From Phycisphaerae bacterium (GTDB taxonomy: Bacteria; Planctomycetota; Phycisphaerae; UBA1845): a stretch of 46,731 bases of DNA. Made by a program: the position numbers and the translations under genes. Of the stretch, positions 7,348-15,781 are shown in pieces; position 1 is the stretch's first letter; every line of letters begins with the position of its first letter. The notes under the pieces were generated by a model. That model was not told the DNA's origin and did no database searches. It was given only the letters and a program-made list of their open reading frames with translations. The DNA lies in contig JANQQK010000056.1 in assembly GCA_028289375.1 (NCBI GenBank), positions 1-46,731 on the forward strand, written 5' to 3'.

Positions 7348-8346
7348 ATGGCAGATCGCACTCTTATCCCGTGCCACATCGTTTGCGGCCCTTTGGGTGT
7401 CGGCAAGACATCGGCGATCCTCAACTACCTCCGTCATTGCGCGCCCCGCCAGCGTGTCGGCGTGTTGGTCAATGACTTCGGTCCCGTGGGACTCGACAGC
7501 ACAACGCTTGAGGCTGATGCTCCGATGGCCACGGTGCTCAATGTGCCCGGCGGGTGCATCTGTTGCACAATGCTTGAGGAGCTTCCCGAGTGCATCCGTC
7601 GGCTTGTCTCCGAGCAGACGCTGGATCGGCTGATCATCGAGCCCAGTGGCATGGCCTCGCCGGTGCAGGTGATCGCCTTGCTTCAGGAGGCCGAGCGGGA
7701 ACTGAACATCCGCTTGCAGCCTGCCATTGTGATTCTGAGCACCGTCGATTTCGACGAGGAAAAGTTTGAGAGGTTGGCGTACTACCACAGGTTCAGCGAC
7801 GCTGCCGACATCCTCGTTTTCAACCGATGTGATCAAGCCGGCGAGTCCAAGATCAAACGAGCGCAGGAATGGGCAGGCAATCTTGACCCACCGAAGCTCC
7901 GCGTGCTGACCACGTCGCATGGGGAATTGCCTTTGGAAATATTCGAGCTGACCGAGCAAGCGACGCACACGCGAGAATCCCTTGCGCACCACCATCACGA
8001 TCACTCTCACGATTCGACAGTCCACTCCGGGGGCTTTGTCCTCGACGCCGCGCGGAGCTTCGATAAGGAGGTTCTGCTGATCAATCTGTCGCGCATCTGT
8101 CTAACGGGCATTGCGGAGAATCAGGTGCTTCGGCTCAAGGGCGTCTTTCATACCCACGCCGGTTGGCAGACCATCGAAATCGCCAACCGCATGGTTACGT
8201 CCCGCCCCTCTGCCCACCGACGCGATAACCGTATGGAATGGCTAACTCAACCCGGCGTCGTGGACCAGACGCGCATGCTCATGGAGATCGACAGACCGGT
8301 TGGATTTGCAGGAGATCGTCGGGGCCTTCGAGGATCTGACCGATGA
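7348..8346 (+). CDS. COG0523/CobW-family GTPase (putative zinc metallochaperone), C-terminus frameshifted
   Basis: This 332-aa G3E P-loop GTPase has Walker A GPLGVGKT (14-21), the metal-binding C70-I-C72-C73 after GG, EPSG (98-101), the specificity motif NRCD (159-162, usually NKxD), a His-rich loop HHHHDHSHD (about 214-222) and a CobW C-terminal domain. Such proteins deliver zinc to client enzymes. I chose the ATG at 7348 because the P-loop sits at the usual distance; the frame is open upstream but overlaps DUF1826. The last ~20 residues look out of frame. Skipping one base near 8284 gives MEITDRLDLQEIVGAFEDL ending TDDSA, with a stop at 8356, which reads like the original terminus. Confidence 0.85.
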   Translation: MADRTLIPCHIVCGPLGVGKTSAILNYLRHCAPRQRVGVLVNDFGPVGLDSTTLEADAPMATVLNVPGGCICCTMLEELPECIRRLVSEQTLDRLIIEPSGMASPVQVIALLQEAERELNIRLQPAIVILSTVDFDEEKFERLAYYHRFSDAADILVFNRCDQAGESKIKRAQEWAGNLDPPKLRVLTTSHGELPLEIFELTEQATHTRESLAHHHHDHSHDSTVHSGGFVLDAARSFDKEVLLINLSRICLTGIAENQVLRLKGVFHTHAGWQTIEIANRMVTSRPSAHRRDNRMEWLTQPGVVDQTRMLMEIDRPVGFAGDRRGLRGSDR

Positions 8347-8598
8347 CTCCGCGTAACACACTGCAACAGCTTGCGATCGGAGGTGAGATCGCATCTGTCG
8401 GACGGCCGTTGTCGGTACAGAAACGTCACGAAACCGCCTCTGCGAACGCTCCGAGCATCGACCTTCGTAGGGTGTATCTCGTGGTGAAGCGCTCGCTTGA
8501 GTTTGGCGAGACGCGGGCGAATCCCTGGTGCAAAGACAGATTGGCATGGGGATCATTCTGGCGAGCAGTCTGATCGGCTGTCGACATTCGGGGTGATA
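8343..8598 (+). pseudogene. chimeric relic: 5' end of a zur copy joined to 3' end of an FmdB-like copy
   Basis: Positions 8343-8508 (MTPRNTLQQLAIGGEIASVG...) align residue by residue with the first 55 residues of the Zur-type gene at 11397 (MTRRNTSQQRAIGGAIEAAG...), including the shared upstream GAGGATnTGACCG. The metal-binding half is missing. From about 8509 the sequence instead matches the 3' part of the FmdB-like gene. In another frame it reads ESLVQRQIGMGIIL, against ESPVQKQIGMGIVL at 6260-6301, and stops at 8598. It is a non-functional junction scar from a duplication followed by deletion. Confidence 0.7.
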
Positions 8599-8665
8599 TG
8601 TTGTGGTGTCCGTGGATACGGCGGTTGATTAGAAGTCTGGAATCACAAGAATAGGAAATGACTGC

Positions 8666-9901
8666 ATGTCTCAAGCTAACGCGAAGCGCTTACCGGTAAC
8701 CGTTCTTTCAGGCTTCCTAGGAGCCGGAAAGACGACGCTGCTCAACCATGTCCTGAACAACCGGCAGGGACTGCGGGTCGCGGTCATTGTCAATGACATG
8801 TCCGAGATCAACATCGACGCCTCGCTCGTTCGCGATGGCGGTGCGCAGCTGTCACGCACGGAAGAGAAGATGGTCGAAATGACCAATGGCTGCATTTGCT
8901 GTACGCTTCGAGAAGACTTGATGATCGAAGTCAATCGGCTCGCGCGGGAAGGCCGATTCGACCATCTCCTGATCGAATCGACCGGTATCGGTGAACCAAT
9001 GCCCGTGGCGGCGACCTTTTCATTCCGCGATGAGGACGGCCAGAGCCTCAGTGACGTCGCATCGGTGGACACGATGGTGACGGTCGTCGACGCCGCGAAT
9101 TTCCTCAAAGACTTCGACAGCAAACAGAGTCTGAACGATCGGAAAATGGGTATCGGCGAAGAAGACGAGCGAACGATCGTCGATTTGTTGACCGACCAGA
9201 TCGAGTTTGCGAATGTGATCGTCATCAACAAGTGCGACCTGGTATCCGGCTCTGAGGCCGAGCGGCTTGAGGGCATCCTTCATCACCTGAATCCTGAAGC
9301 CCGGATGCTGCGTGTCTCGCGTGGCCGAGTCGATGTGTCCCAGGTCGTTGGCACCGGCCTGTACGATGAAGAGGCCGCCAGCCAGATGCCCGGTTGGGTC
9401 AAGGAACTCAACGGCGAGCACACACCCGAGACCGAGGAGTACGGCATCAGCAGCTTTGTCTATCAACGCCGCAAGCCTTTCCATCCGCAACGCCTGATGA
9501 CGGCGCTTGGCCGCGGACTCGAAGGCGTCGTTCGGTCGAAAGGATATCTCTGGGTCGCGACGCGGCCTCACTATTGCGGTGTCTGGTCCCAGGCTGGCGC
9601 TTCGTTGCAAATCGATCGAGCGGGATACTGGTTCGCCGCGGTCGAACGTGAGCAATGGCCCGACGATCCTGCCAGGCGGGCGTGGATCGAGGAAAAATGG
9701 GACGACGAGGTGGGGGATTGTCGGCAGGAGATCGTCTTCATCGGTGTGGCGATGAATCGAGAGAAGATCGAAGCCGCAATGGATGCCGCATTGATCACAG
9801 AAGAGGAGATGGCCGCTGGTCCCAGGAATTGGCGGCATTTCGAAGACCCGCTGCCAAGCTGGGAGCCTCAGGATCAACACGCCGAAGATGCAATCAACTG
9901 A
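8666..9901 (+). CDS. COG0523/CobW-family GTPase, ZigA-like (zinc metallochaperone)
   Basis: This 411-aa product has Walker [10 protein letters not shown] (16-24), the conserved GCICCT with C76-I-C78-C79, ESTGIGEP (about 104-111), NKCD (188-191) and a long CobW C-terminal domain containing [10 protein letters not shown]. That segment is typical of the ~400-aa subgroup induced by zinc limitation (ZigA-like). It differs strongly from the shorter GTPase at 7348, so they are distinct paralogues with probably different clients. The ATG has AGGAAA upstream. A small frame and a flavoprotein follow closely, which suggests one operon ending in zur. Confidence 0.88.
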   Translation: MSQANAKRLPVTVLSGFLGAGKTTLLNHVLNNRQGLRVAVIVNDMSEINIDASLVRDGGAQLSRTEEKMVEMTNGCICCTLREDLMIEVNRLAREGRFDHLLIESTGIGEPMPVAATFSFRDEDGQSLSDVASVDTMVTVVDAANFLKDFDSKQSLNDRKMGIGEEDERTIVDLLTDQIEFANVIVINKCDLVSGSEAERLEGILHHLNPEARMLRVSRGRVDVSQVVGTGLYDEEAASQMPGWVKELNGEHTPETEEYGISSFVYQRRKPFHPQRLMTALGRGLEGVVRSKGYLWVATRPHYCGVWSQAGASLQIDRAGYWFAAVEREQWPDDPARRAWIEEKWDDEVGDCRQEIVFIGVAMNREKIEAAMDAALITEEEMAAGPRNWRHFEDPLPSWEPQDQHAEDAIN

Positions 9902-9923
9902 GGTATCGAGGCCGCACGCAGCC

Positions 9924-10064
9924 ATGGACTTTCGATTCACAACAAGAGACGCCAAGCACATTGATGGGGTCACCATTGGTGGCTTCGGAGAGCGTCGCTC
10001 GTTCTGCAAGACCACCGAGCCCATCCAGACTGCAGGCCAGGGTCTTGAGGGGTTCGGAGAATGA
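9924..10064 (+). CDS. possible small protein overlapping the flavoprotein start
   Basis: This 46-codon frame (start MDFRFTTRDAKHIDGVTIGG) ends with a TGA that overlaps the ATG of the next gene as ATGA, a common sign of translational coupling. The ribosome site is weak (GAGG about 14 bases upstream). No family was recognised. It fills the gap between two operon members. Confidence 0.35.
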   Translation: MDFRFTTRDAKHIDGVTIGGFGERRSFCKTTEPIQTAGQGLEGFGE

Positions 10065-11257
10065 GCGTGGATTGGCTGATCGTCGGCGGCGGAATCCACG
10101 GTTTACACATCGCCGCGCGTTTGCTCGGCGAGGTGGGCGTCTCTCGCGATCGACTCCGAATCGTGGACCCGGGTGATCGACTGATCGCGCGCTGGCGAGC
10201 CTGCACCGCAACAATCGGGATGAACTATCTGCGCTCACCGTCGGTCCACCATCTGGACCTCGCCCCCATGTCCCTTCAACGCTTCGCACGCGAACGCAAG
10301 ATTCGAAGGGGATCCGGGCTATTCGCATCTCCGTACGAACGGCCCGCACTGACGCTCTTCAATGCCCACTGCGATCAGGTGGAGGAGACTTTCGGGCTTG
10401 CAGATCTCCATATAAGGGATCGGGTTACCGCGTGTTCGGCCGATTGTGACGGTGTTGGCGTGGAGCTTTCAAGCGGACGCAGGATCGATGCGCGAAACCT
10501 CGTGCTGGCCATCGGCGCGAGCGAGCAGCCAGAGTGGCCTGAATGGGCGGCGCGGGGCAACTCGCGCATCTGCCATGTGTTTGAACCAGGGTTCGACGAA
10601 TGGCCGTCGTCGAGCGAGACCGTCATGGTGGTTGGCGGCGGCATTTCAGCCGCTCAGTTGGCGCTCCGACTCGTGGAGGAGGACCACGATGTTCATCTGG
10701 TTTCCCGCCACGTACTCCGCCAGCATCAGTTTGACAGCGATCCGGGATGGCTGGGCCCCAAATTCATGGCGGAATTCAGTCAGGAGCGGGACTTCGGCCG
10801 ACGCCGAGCCATGATCACTGCGGCGCGCCACCGTGGATCGGTACCCCCCGACGTTCGGCAATTGATTCGAAAAGCGATCGCGCGTGAACAACTGGAGTGG
10901 CACGAAGGTGAGGTCACCGGGTTTAGAGAACGGCAGCGTGCAATCGATGTCGCGCTCAGCACCAACGCAATTGTGACGGCTGATCGTGTGCTCCTCGCGA
11001 CCGGCTTCGCCTCGCGTCGACCGGGCGGATCGATGGTCGATGAGCTGATTGCCTCAGCTTCGCTGCCGTGTGCAACCTGCGGCTACCCGATCGTGGACTC
11101 TATGCTACGATGGCATCCGCGAATATTTGTCTCGGGCCCTCTAGCGGAACTCGAATTGGGGCCCGTGTCGCGAAACATTGCAGGGGCGAGGAGGGCGGGT
11201 GACAGGATCGTGGACGCCGCTCGTACCGGCAGCCTTGAGGTGGCGGAACTAACATGA
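10061..11257 (+). CDS. FAD/NAD(P)-binding oxidoreductase (lysine/ornithine-monooxygenase-like)
   Basis: This 398-aa protein has an N-terminal FAD fold (VGGGIHG, 8-14) and a second dinucleotide fold TVMVVGGGISAAQLALRL (187-204), followed late by an LLATGF motif. That order and the ATGF element recall the SidA/IucD N-hydroxylase-like and YpdA-like flavoproteins. There is no clear substrate pocket signature. It is the second flavoprotein of the zinc locus and is not closely similar to the one at 4299. It starts inside the stop of a small frame, and zur follows after 139 bp. It may act on a metallophore or a low-molecular-weight thiol; this is inference. Confidence 0.75.
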   Translation: MSVDWLIVGGGIHGLHIAARLLGEVGVSRDRLRIVDPGDRLIARWRACTATIGMNYLRSPSVHHLDLAPMSLQRFARERKIRRGSGLFASPYERPALTLFNAHCDQVEETFGLADLHIRDRVTACSADCDGVGVELSSGRRIDARNLVLAIGASEQPEWPEWAARGNSRICHVFEPGFDEWPSSSETVMVVGGGISAAQLALRLVEEDHDVHLVSRHVLRQHQFDSDPGWLGPKFMAEFSQERDFGRRRAMITAARHRGSVPPDVRQLIRKAIAREQLEWHEGEVTGFRERQRAIDVALSTNAIVTADRVLLATGFASRRPGGSMVDELIASASLPCATCGYPIVDSMLRWHPRIFVSGPLAELELGPVSRNIAGARRAGDRIVDAARTGSLEVAELT

Positions 11258-11312
11258 GACCGATCCCCTGTTCAACCAGTGGTGATTGGGGTTTAGACGT
11301 AACCCAGCGCGG

Positions 11313-11337
11313 TATGTGTGCTCGCAACGCACATATG
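11313..11337. promoter_or_regulatory. inverted repeat upstream of zur
   Basis: TATGTGTGC (11313-11321) and GCACATATG (11329-11337) are inverted with one mismatch in the inner eight pairs and a 7-base loop. The repeat lies 60 bp before the zur start. No T-run follows, so an operator or an attenuator hairpin is more likely than a terminator. Confidence 0.3.
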
Positions 11338-11396
11338 CAAAGGGGTTTCAACTTGCTGCTGCGAGCGCAAGAGGGTCGTATTGGAGGATGTGACCG

Positions 11397-11774
11397 ATGA
11401 CTCGGCGTAACACATCACAGCAACGAGCGATTGGAGGCGCGATTGAAGCCGCCGGTCGGCCGTTGTCTATTCAGGAAATCAATCAACTTGCCGCAAAGGA
11501 TGTTCCAGGCATCGGCCTCCGTACGGTTTACCGTGTGGTGAACCGATTGCTTGACGATGGCGTGATTGCTCCGGTCACTGTGCCCGGTCAGCCGGATCGA
11601 TACGAGCTCGCCGAAGCTGCGGCGCGTCATCACCACCATTTCCACTGCCTTGGTTGCGACCGTGTCTTCGACATTCACAGCTGCCCAGGACGGATAGACC
11701 GAATGGTCCCGGAAGGGTTTGTGCTCGACGGGCACGAGATCACGCTGAACGGATTGTGCGCTCAATGCGCGTGA
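11397..11774 (+). CDS. zur: Fur-family metalloregulator, probably Zur
   Basis: This 125-aa product has an N-terminal winged helix (about 1-70, with GIGLRTVYRVVNRLLDDG as the recognition helix region) and a C-terminal metal-binding domain. The latter carries HHHHFHC84-LGC87, C96 and C121-AQC124; the two CxxC pairs form the structural zinc site. Fur, Zur, Mur and PerR share this fold, and the Zur call comes from the surrounding znuABC, COG0523 and DUF1826 genes. The ATG is preceded by GGAGGA. Just before it, in another frame, is a fossil of a GTPase tail (LEDVTDDSA then stop). It probably represses this cluster and znuABC when zinc is plentiful. Confidence 0.85.
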   Translation: MTRRNTSQQRAIGGAIEAAGRPLSIQEINQLAAKDVPGIGLRTVYRVVNRLLDDGVIAPVTVPGQPDRYELAEAAARHHHHFHCLGCDRVFDIHSCPGRIDRMVPEGFVLDGHEITLNGLCAQCA

Positions 11775-12011
11775 CAGCGTCGCGGCAGGTCAACTGATCT
11801 ATCCGGCTCCTTCGAACTCGCCGTTCACGGACCGCAGTTGAGTCGCATTGTCGAAAGAAACATGTGGCCGGGCTGGAAACAAGTCTGCCCGTTGTTTGCG
11901 GGGGTGCAAGAGCCTGACTGAACGAGAGCGCCGCGCATCCTGCATCATGATTATCTGGTGTCATCGCAGGAGCGATTGTCGCAGCGCCGGACGAGTAAAT
12001 TGGATTAACCC

Positions 12012-13814
12012 ATGATTGAAGACCCGACGACTCCGACATCGAGCAACCCCCCAATCGTCTTGTTCGACGGCGTCTGCAACCTTTGCGACTCCGCGGTGCA
12101 GTTTGTCATCGACCGCGACCGGCGAGCGCAGTTCAGGTTCGCCGCGATGCAATCTGATGCAGCCCGCGTTGCACTGGACCGTGCAGGAGCATCGGAATCC
12201 CTCCCCGATAGCATGATCGTGATCGACGACCGAGGCGTGCACACGCGGTCGGATGCCGCCCTCGCCGTTGCGCGCAGACTCGGTTTTCCGTGGTCTTTGC
12301 TTACGATTGCGCAATTGGTGCCTCGGTTTGTCCGCGACACGCTGTATGCATGGATCGCACGCAATCGTTACCTGTGGTTTGGTCGTCAAACAGCATGCCG
12401 AATACCAACGCCAGAACTTCGTTGCCGGTTTCTTGATGCTGACGAAGTGCCGCAGGTAGTGTCGTCAGATGTACTCATCTGCGACAGGCACCTTGAAAAA
12501 CCTGCCCTGGGCCTCGGTTTTGGCACGCTTCCTCAACGGTTCCTTCTCATTTACCCGATCCTATTTATGCTTCCCTTTCCGCTGACGCTGCTCAGGCTAC
12601 TCGACATCATTCCGGGGTACGGTGACTCGTTTCTAGCAGCTGCCGTTAACTGGATGATTGAGTTACATCAACAGGCGATGCAACCGATTGTCGCGTGGAT
12701 GGGGCGAGTGCTTGTAGGAGAAACACCCTCTTTCGATTTTACTGGCAGCGGTGATGGTCTTGCATCCTACCTTGAGGTGCTCCTGAATCTGTGCATTGCA
12801 TCCCTCATCGCATTTGCGTGGTGGTTCTGGCGGCGATCTACTCCGGTTTCACCCAGAGTAACGGACGCTTACCGAATGGTACTGCGATACTATGTCGCGT
12901 ATGTCATGCTGTCCTACGGATTTTCAAAGGTCTTCCCGTTGCAGTTCTCCGTGATGGGCCCAGACCGATTGATCCAGCCGTATGGCGACTCCTCGCCGAT
13001 GGGTCTGCTCTGGACCTTCATGGGTGCAAGCCCCGGGTACCAAATGTTCGCCGGTGCGGCGGAGGTGCTGGGCGGGCTCTTATTGATGTTCCGTCGTACG
13101 GCACTCTTAGGAGCCCTCGTTGTCATGGCAGTCATGGCGAACGTCTTCGCAATGAACCTGTTCTTCGATGTGCCGGTGAAACTCTACTCCTTTCACTACC
13201 TCGCTTTCGCGTTTCTTGTTGCACTGCCTGACATGCCACGCCTTGTTGGACTCTTCGTTGCAAATGTGGCGATCGCGCCTCGCGATTTTCGCCCGTTCTG
13301 GTTCACTTCGCGCCGCTGGTGCCGCATCATGAGCATCGCCAAGGTCATTTTGATCGTGGCTCTGCTCGGTTCGAACACGGATGCCCGTATCAAGCGAATG
13401 CGGTCCAGCGGACCATGGGCGCCAAAGAACGACCTTCGCTCCGTGTACCGTGTAGAGTCCTTTGAGATCTTGGGAACCCCACCTGACACGGTGTCAGTCA
13501 CCGATTCCGTCCGCTGGGTGCGTGTCGGTCTGAAACCGCCATGGGCCGCGACAATTCTGCGTGCAGACGGAACCGCCGTACGATTGCGAATGCGGCTTGA
13601 CGAAAAAGCCTCGACGATGGCGCTCTTCGATCGACAGTTCCTCGATCCTCCCTCCGAGCCACTTCAGCTTGAGCGGCTCGCCCATGAGACGATCCGGCTC
13701 ACTGGCATCTTCGACGACATGCCGATAGAGGTCACAATGCGCCGGGAAGAAGACGAGAGCCTTTTCCATTCGCGCGGTTTCCGATGGATTAGCGAGTATC
13801 CGTTTAACCGGTGA
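12012..13814 (+). CDS. DCC thiol-disulfide oxidoreductase fused to DoxX/HTTM-like membrane domain
   Basis: This 600-aa product has two parts. Residues ~14-140 are a DCC (DUF393) thioredoxin-like domain with the D19-G-V-C22-N-L-C25-D signature. Residues ~175-450 hold about seven hydrophobic segments in a DoxX/HTTM-like arrangement (for example MVLRYYVAYVMLSYGFSKVF and LGALVVMAVMANVFAM). A soluble ~130-residue C-terminal domain follows. Such fusions occur in planctomycetes and proteobacteria, and a membrane-linked thiol redox role is inferred. It is downstream of zur by 237 bp, so it may be a separate unit. The start ATG lacks a strong ribosome site. Confidence 0.75.
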   Translation: MIEDPTTPTSSNPPIVLFDGVCNLCDSAVQFVIDRDRRAQFRFAAMQSDAARVALDRAGASESLPDSMIVIDDRGVHTRSDAALAVARRLGFPWSLLTIAQLVPRFVRDTLYAWIARNRYLWFGRQTACRIPTPELRCRFLDADEVPQVVSSDVLICDRHLEKPALGLGFGTLPQRFLLIYPILFMLPFPLTLLRLLDIIPGYGDSFLAAAVNWMIELHQQAMQPIVAWMGRVLVGETPSFDFTGSGDGLASYLEVLLNLCIASLIAFAWWFWRRSTPVSPRVTDAYRMVLRYYVAYVMLSYGFSKVFPLQFSVMGPDRLIQPYGDSSPMGLLWTFMGASPGYQMFAGAAEVLGGLLLMFRRTALLGALVVMAVMANVFAMNLFFDVPVKLYSFHYLAFAFLVALPDMPRLVGLFVANVAIAPRDFRPFWFTSRRWCRIMSIAKVILIVALLGSNTDARIKRMRSSGPWAPKNDLRSVYRVESFEILGTPPDTVSVTDSVRWVRVGLKPPWAATILRADGTAVRLRMRLDEKASTMALFDRQFLDPPSEPLQLERLAHETIRLTGIFDDMPIEVTMRREEDESLFHSRGFRWISEYPFNR

Positions 13815-13820
13815 AGTCGT

Positions 13821-13844
13821 TTGTCTGGACACCCCAACAGACAA
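13821..13844. terminator. hairpin after the DCC/membrane gene
   Basis: TTGTCTG (13821-13827) and CAGACAA (13838-13844) form a perfect 7-bp stem with a 10-base loop, starting 7 bases after the stop. No U-tract follows, so intrinsic termination is uncertain. Confidence 0.3.
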
Positions 13845-14048
13845 GGTTGGCGGCGCATACGTAGTGATGCTGCCGCGAGAGCAACTGTAAGTTCAGCCAA
13901 TCTGGTGCTGATCCTCGAATTCGGTCGGCTTGCTTGCTTGTTCGGATGTCGGAGTTGGTTTGAACGGTGCGCATTGAGGCATTTTCGGGAGTGCGTTCGC
14001 GTATTGCGGCTCGCGACACCCTGTCAGGCACACATGCCAGCAAGTGCG

Positions 14049-14930
14049 TTATGGAAAGCGAACCACTGATCGTCCCAACACGGCAAGGCGTCGAGAAGAC
14101 ATTACGATGACGACCTCAACGCATAGCAGCACAACCACAACTTGGCCGGCTGGGAGATTCCAAGCATACGCCACCCAAAGCCCTACCAGTCCGGTGCCGA
14201 CTGCGATGAGTGGGCTCATCCAGAAGAGTGTCCGCACCTCGCCGCAGACTTGCTTGGCGATCAAAACCGGCAGGGCGAGGCAGCCGAATGCAAAAATTAC
14301 GCCGGTGGATCGAACCGCCAAGCCAACAGCAAAGCCGATCAGCATGGCGAATGCGACATTCCACAGCCCAACACGCAAACCGATCGCGGCCGCCATCACT
14401 GGATCTGTAAGGAGGATGACGATAGCGCGCCAAGAAACGAGCATCATGACCGTCAGTATGACCAGCAATGAGCCCATGAGAATGGCGTCGGTGGCAGTTG
14501 CACCAAGGACTGAAGAGGTCTGAAGCCGCCGAAACTGCTCCATGCCCGACGAGGCGTTGGCGAGGACAAGAATCGCGGTTGCTGCTGAGAGAGCGAAAAG
14601 CAAGGCTGTTCGTTCATCGCCATCAAGATCGGTGCCCATCGTGCTCTGGCCGCTCCCAAGCGTTGTGACCAGCGCAGCAACAATCGCAGCACCAATTACA
14701 ACCGAGTCCCGCAAAATTGCTGCGTCGGCCAAGGTGGCGGAGGCGCCGACGGCAAGTGCATAACAGGCGTAGCCAAGTCCCGAGGCCTGCGCGACGGCGG
14801 CGGTCATGAAGAGTTGGCGGCGAGCCGCAGCAATGACGCCGAGCATCGCCAGGGTTGCTGCTGCAAGGAGTGTGAGCGCGTATGAATTGGCGAACAACGC
14901 CCAGGAATCTAGGAAGCGCGCGACGGCCAT
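14049..14930 (-). CDS. znuB: zinc ABC transporter permease ZnuB
   Basis: This 293-aa ABC-3 family permease is almost entirely hydrophobic with about eight membrane segments. It starts near SYALTLLAAATLAMLG and includes a GVIFAFGCLALPVLIA segment typical of ZnuB/MntB permeases. It forms the channel through which the ATPase encoded by the overlapping upstream gene drives zinc uptake. The 5' end overlaps znuC by 22 bp, so expression is coupled. Manganese or iron specificity cannot be excluded from the permease alone, but the Zur/COG0523 neighbours favour zinc. Confidence 0.88.
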   Translation of the reverse strand: MAVARFLDSWALFANSYALTLLAAATLAMLGVIAAARRQLFMTAAVAQASGLGYACYALAVGASATLADAAILRDSVVIGAAIVAALVTTLGSGQSTMGTDLDGDERTALLFALSAATAILVLANASSGMEQFRRLQTSSVLGATATDAILMGSLLVILTVMMLVSWRAIVILLTDPVMAAAIGLRVGLWNVAFAMLIGFAVGLAVRSTGVIFAFGCLALPVLIAKQVCGEVRTLFWMSPLIAVGTGLVGLWVAYAWNLPAGQVVVVLLCVEVVIVMSSRRLAVLGRSVVRFP

Positions 14931-15772
14931 GCCGACACTCCAGAGATACTCGCGCTCGGCGCCGCGGCGGTACCATCGCCGGTATGATGCCCGATGCGAT
15001 AGCGGTTACGTTCCAAGCGGTCTACGGAAATCGGCATGCCGAAGGTAGCCGAGAGCGTTGCCTCATCGAGAACGGACTGAACCGGGCCCGCTATGACGCG
15101 CCCTTTTCGGAAGAACGCAAGGTGTGTTGCATGATCGACAGCGAGTTGGATATCGTGCGTCACAAACACAACCGTCATGCGGTACTGCTCGTTGAGGTCT
15201 CGAAGAATACGCGACACCGCATCCGCGGCGGCATAGTCAAGCCCCGCAGTTGGCTCGTCGCAGATCAGTAACTTCGGATCGCGAATGAGGGCTCGCGCCA
15301 CCAAAGCGCGCCGGCGTTGCCCGCCAGAAAGCGTCCAGAAGTTCTGACGGCGCGAAGCGTCCAGACCAACGAGTTCGAGGACTCGCTGGAGCCGGCGGGT
15401 CTCGTCGATACCCCGGACTGGAATGCCGGCCAGGCCGCTCGTGACGAATTCGCGAACCGACGTGGGTAGCACCGGGTTGAGGTCGAGCTCTTGCGGTACG
15501 TAGCTCACGTGGCCGCGGCCGAAGATTGTGCGATCGCGCAAGACAAATCCCCGCTGGGCGCGCAAGCCACCGATCATCGCCTTGATGAGAGTCGTTTTTC
15601 CTTCCCCGTTGGGGCCAAGAAAGCACCAGAACTCTCCAGATTGCACCTCCAGATCGACGTCTCGGAGGACAGCGCGGCCGCGATAACCCAATTGCGCGCC
15701 ATGAAAGAGTACGAGTGTCGAGGCCGCGTTTGGGTCAGTCGTCGATATGGTCTTCGGTGGCGATGAACTCAT
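14909..15772 (-). CDS. znuC: zinc ABC transporter ATP-binding protein ZnuC
   Basis: This 287-aa ATPase carries all the ABC motifs: Walker A GPNGEGKTT (53-61), signature LSGGQ (148-152), Walker B LLICDEPT (168-175) and the H-loop His206 in VTHD. The E in GPNGEGKTT replaces the usual A or S but keeps the P-loop pattern. Its C-terminal ~30 residues are Ser/Ala-rich and overlap znuB. The start is 9 bp after the znuA stop, so znuA-znuC-znuB is one leftward operon. It energises high-affinity zinc import under zinc limitation. Confidence 0.9.
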   Translation of the reverse strand: MSSSPPKTISTTDPNAASTLVLFHGAQLGYRGRAVLRDVDLEVQSGEFWCFLGPNGEGKTTLIKAMIGGLRAQRGFVLRDRTIFGRGHVSYVPQELDLNPVLPTSVREFVTSGLAGIPVRGIDETRRLQRVLELVGLDASRRQNFWTLSGGQRRRALVARALIRDPKLLICDEPTAGLDYAAADAVSRILRDLNEQYRMTVVFVTHDIQLAVDHATHLAFFRKGRVIAGPVQSVLDEATLSATFGMPISVDRLERNRYRIGHHTGDGTAAAPSASISGVSAWPSRAS

Positions 15773-15781
15773 GGTTTGGCC

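Noticed and set aside
11289..11321. Minus-strand THTALGYV resembling the IS3 transposase RPHTALGY signature
   Set aside because: Only about eight residues match, a stop follows and the flanks show nothing. Too short to separate from chance.
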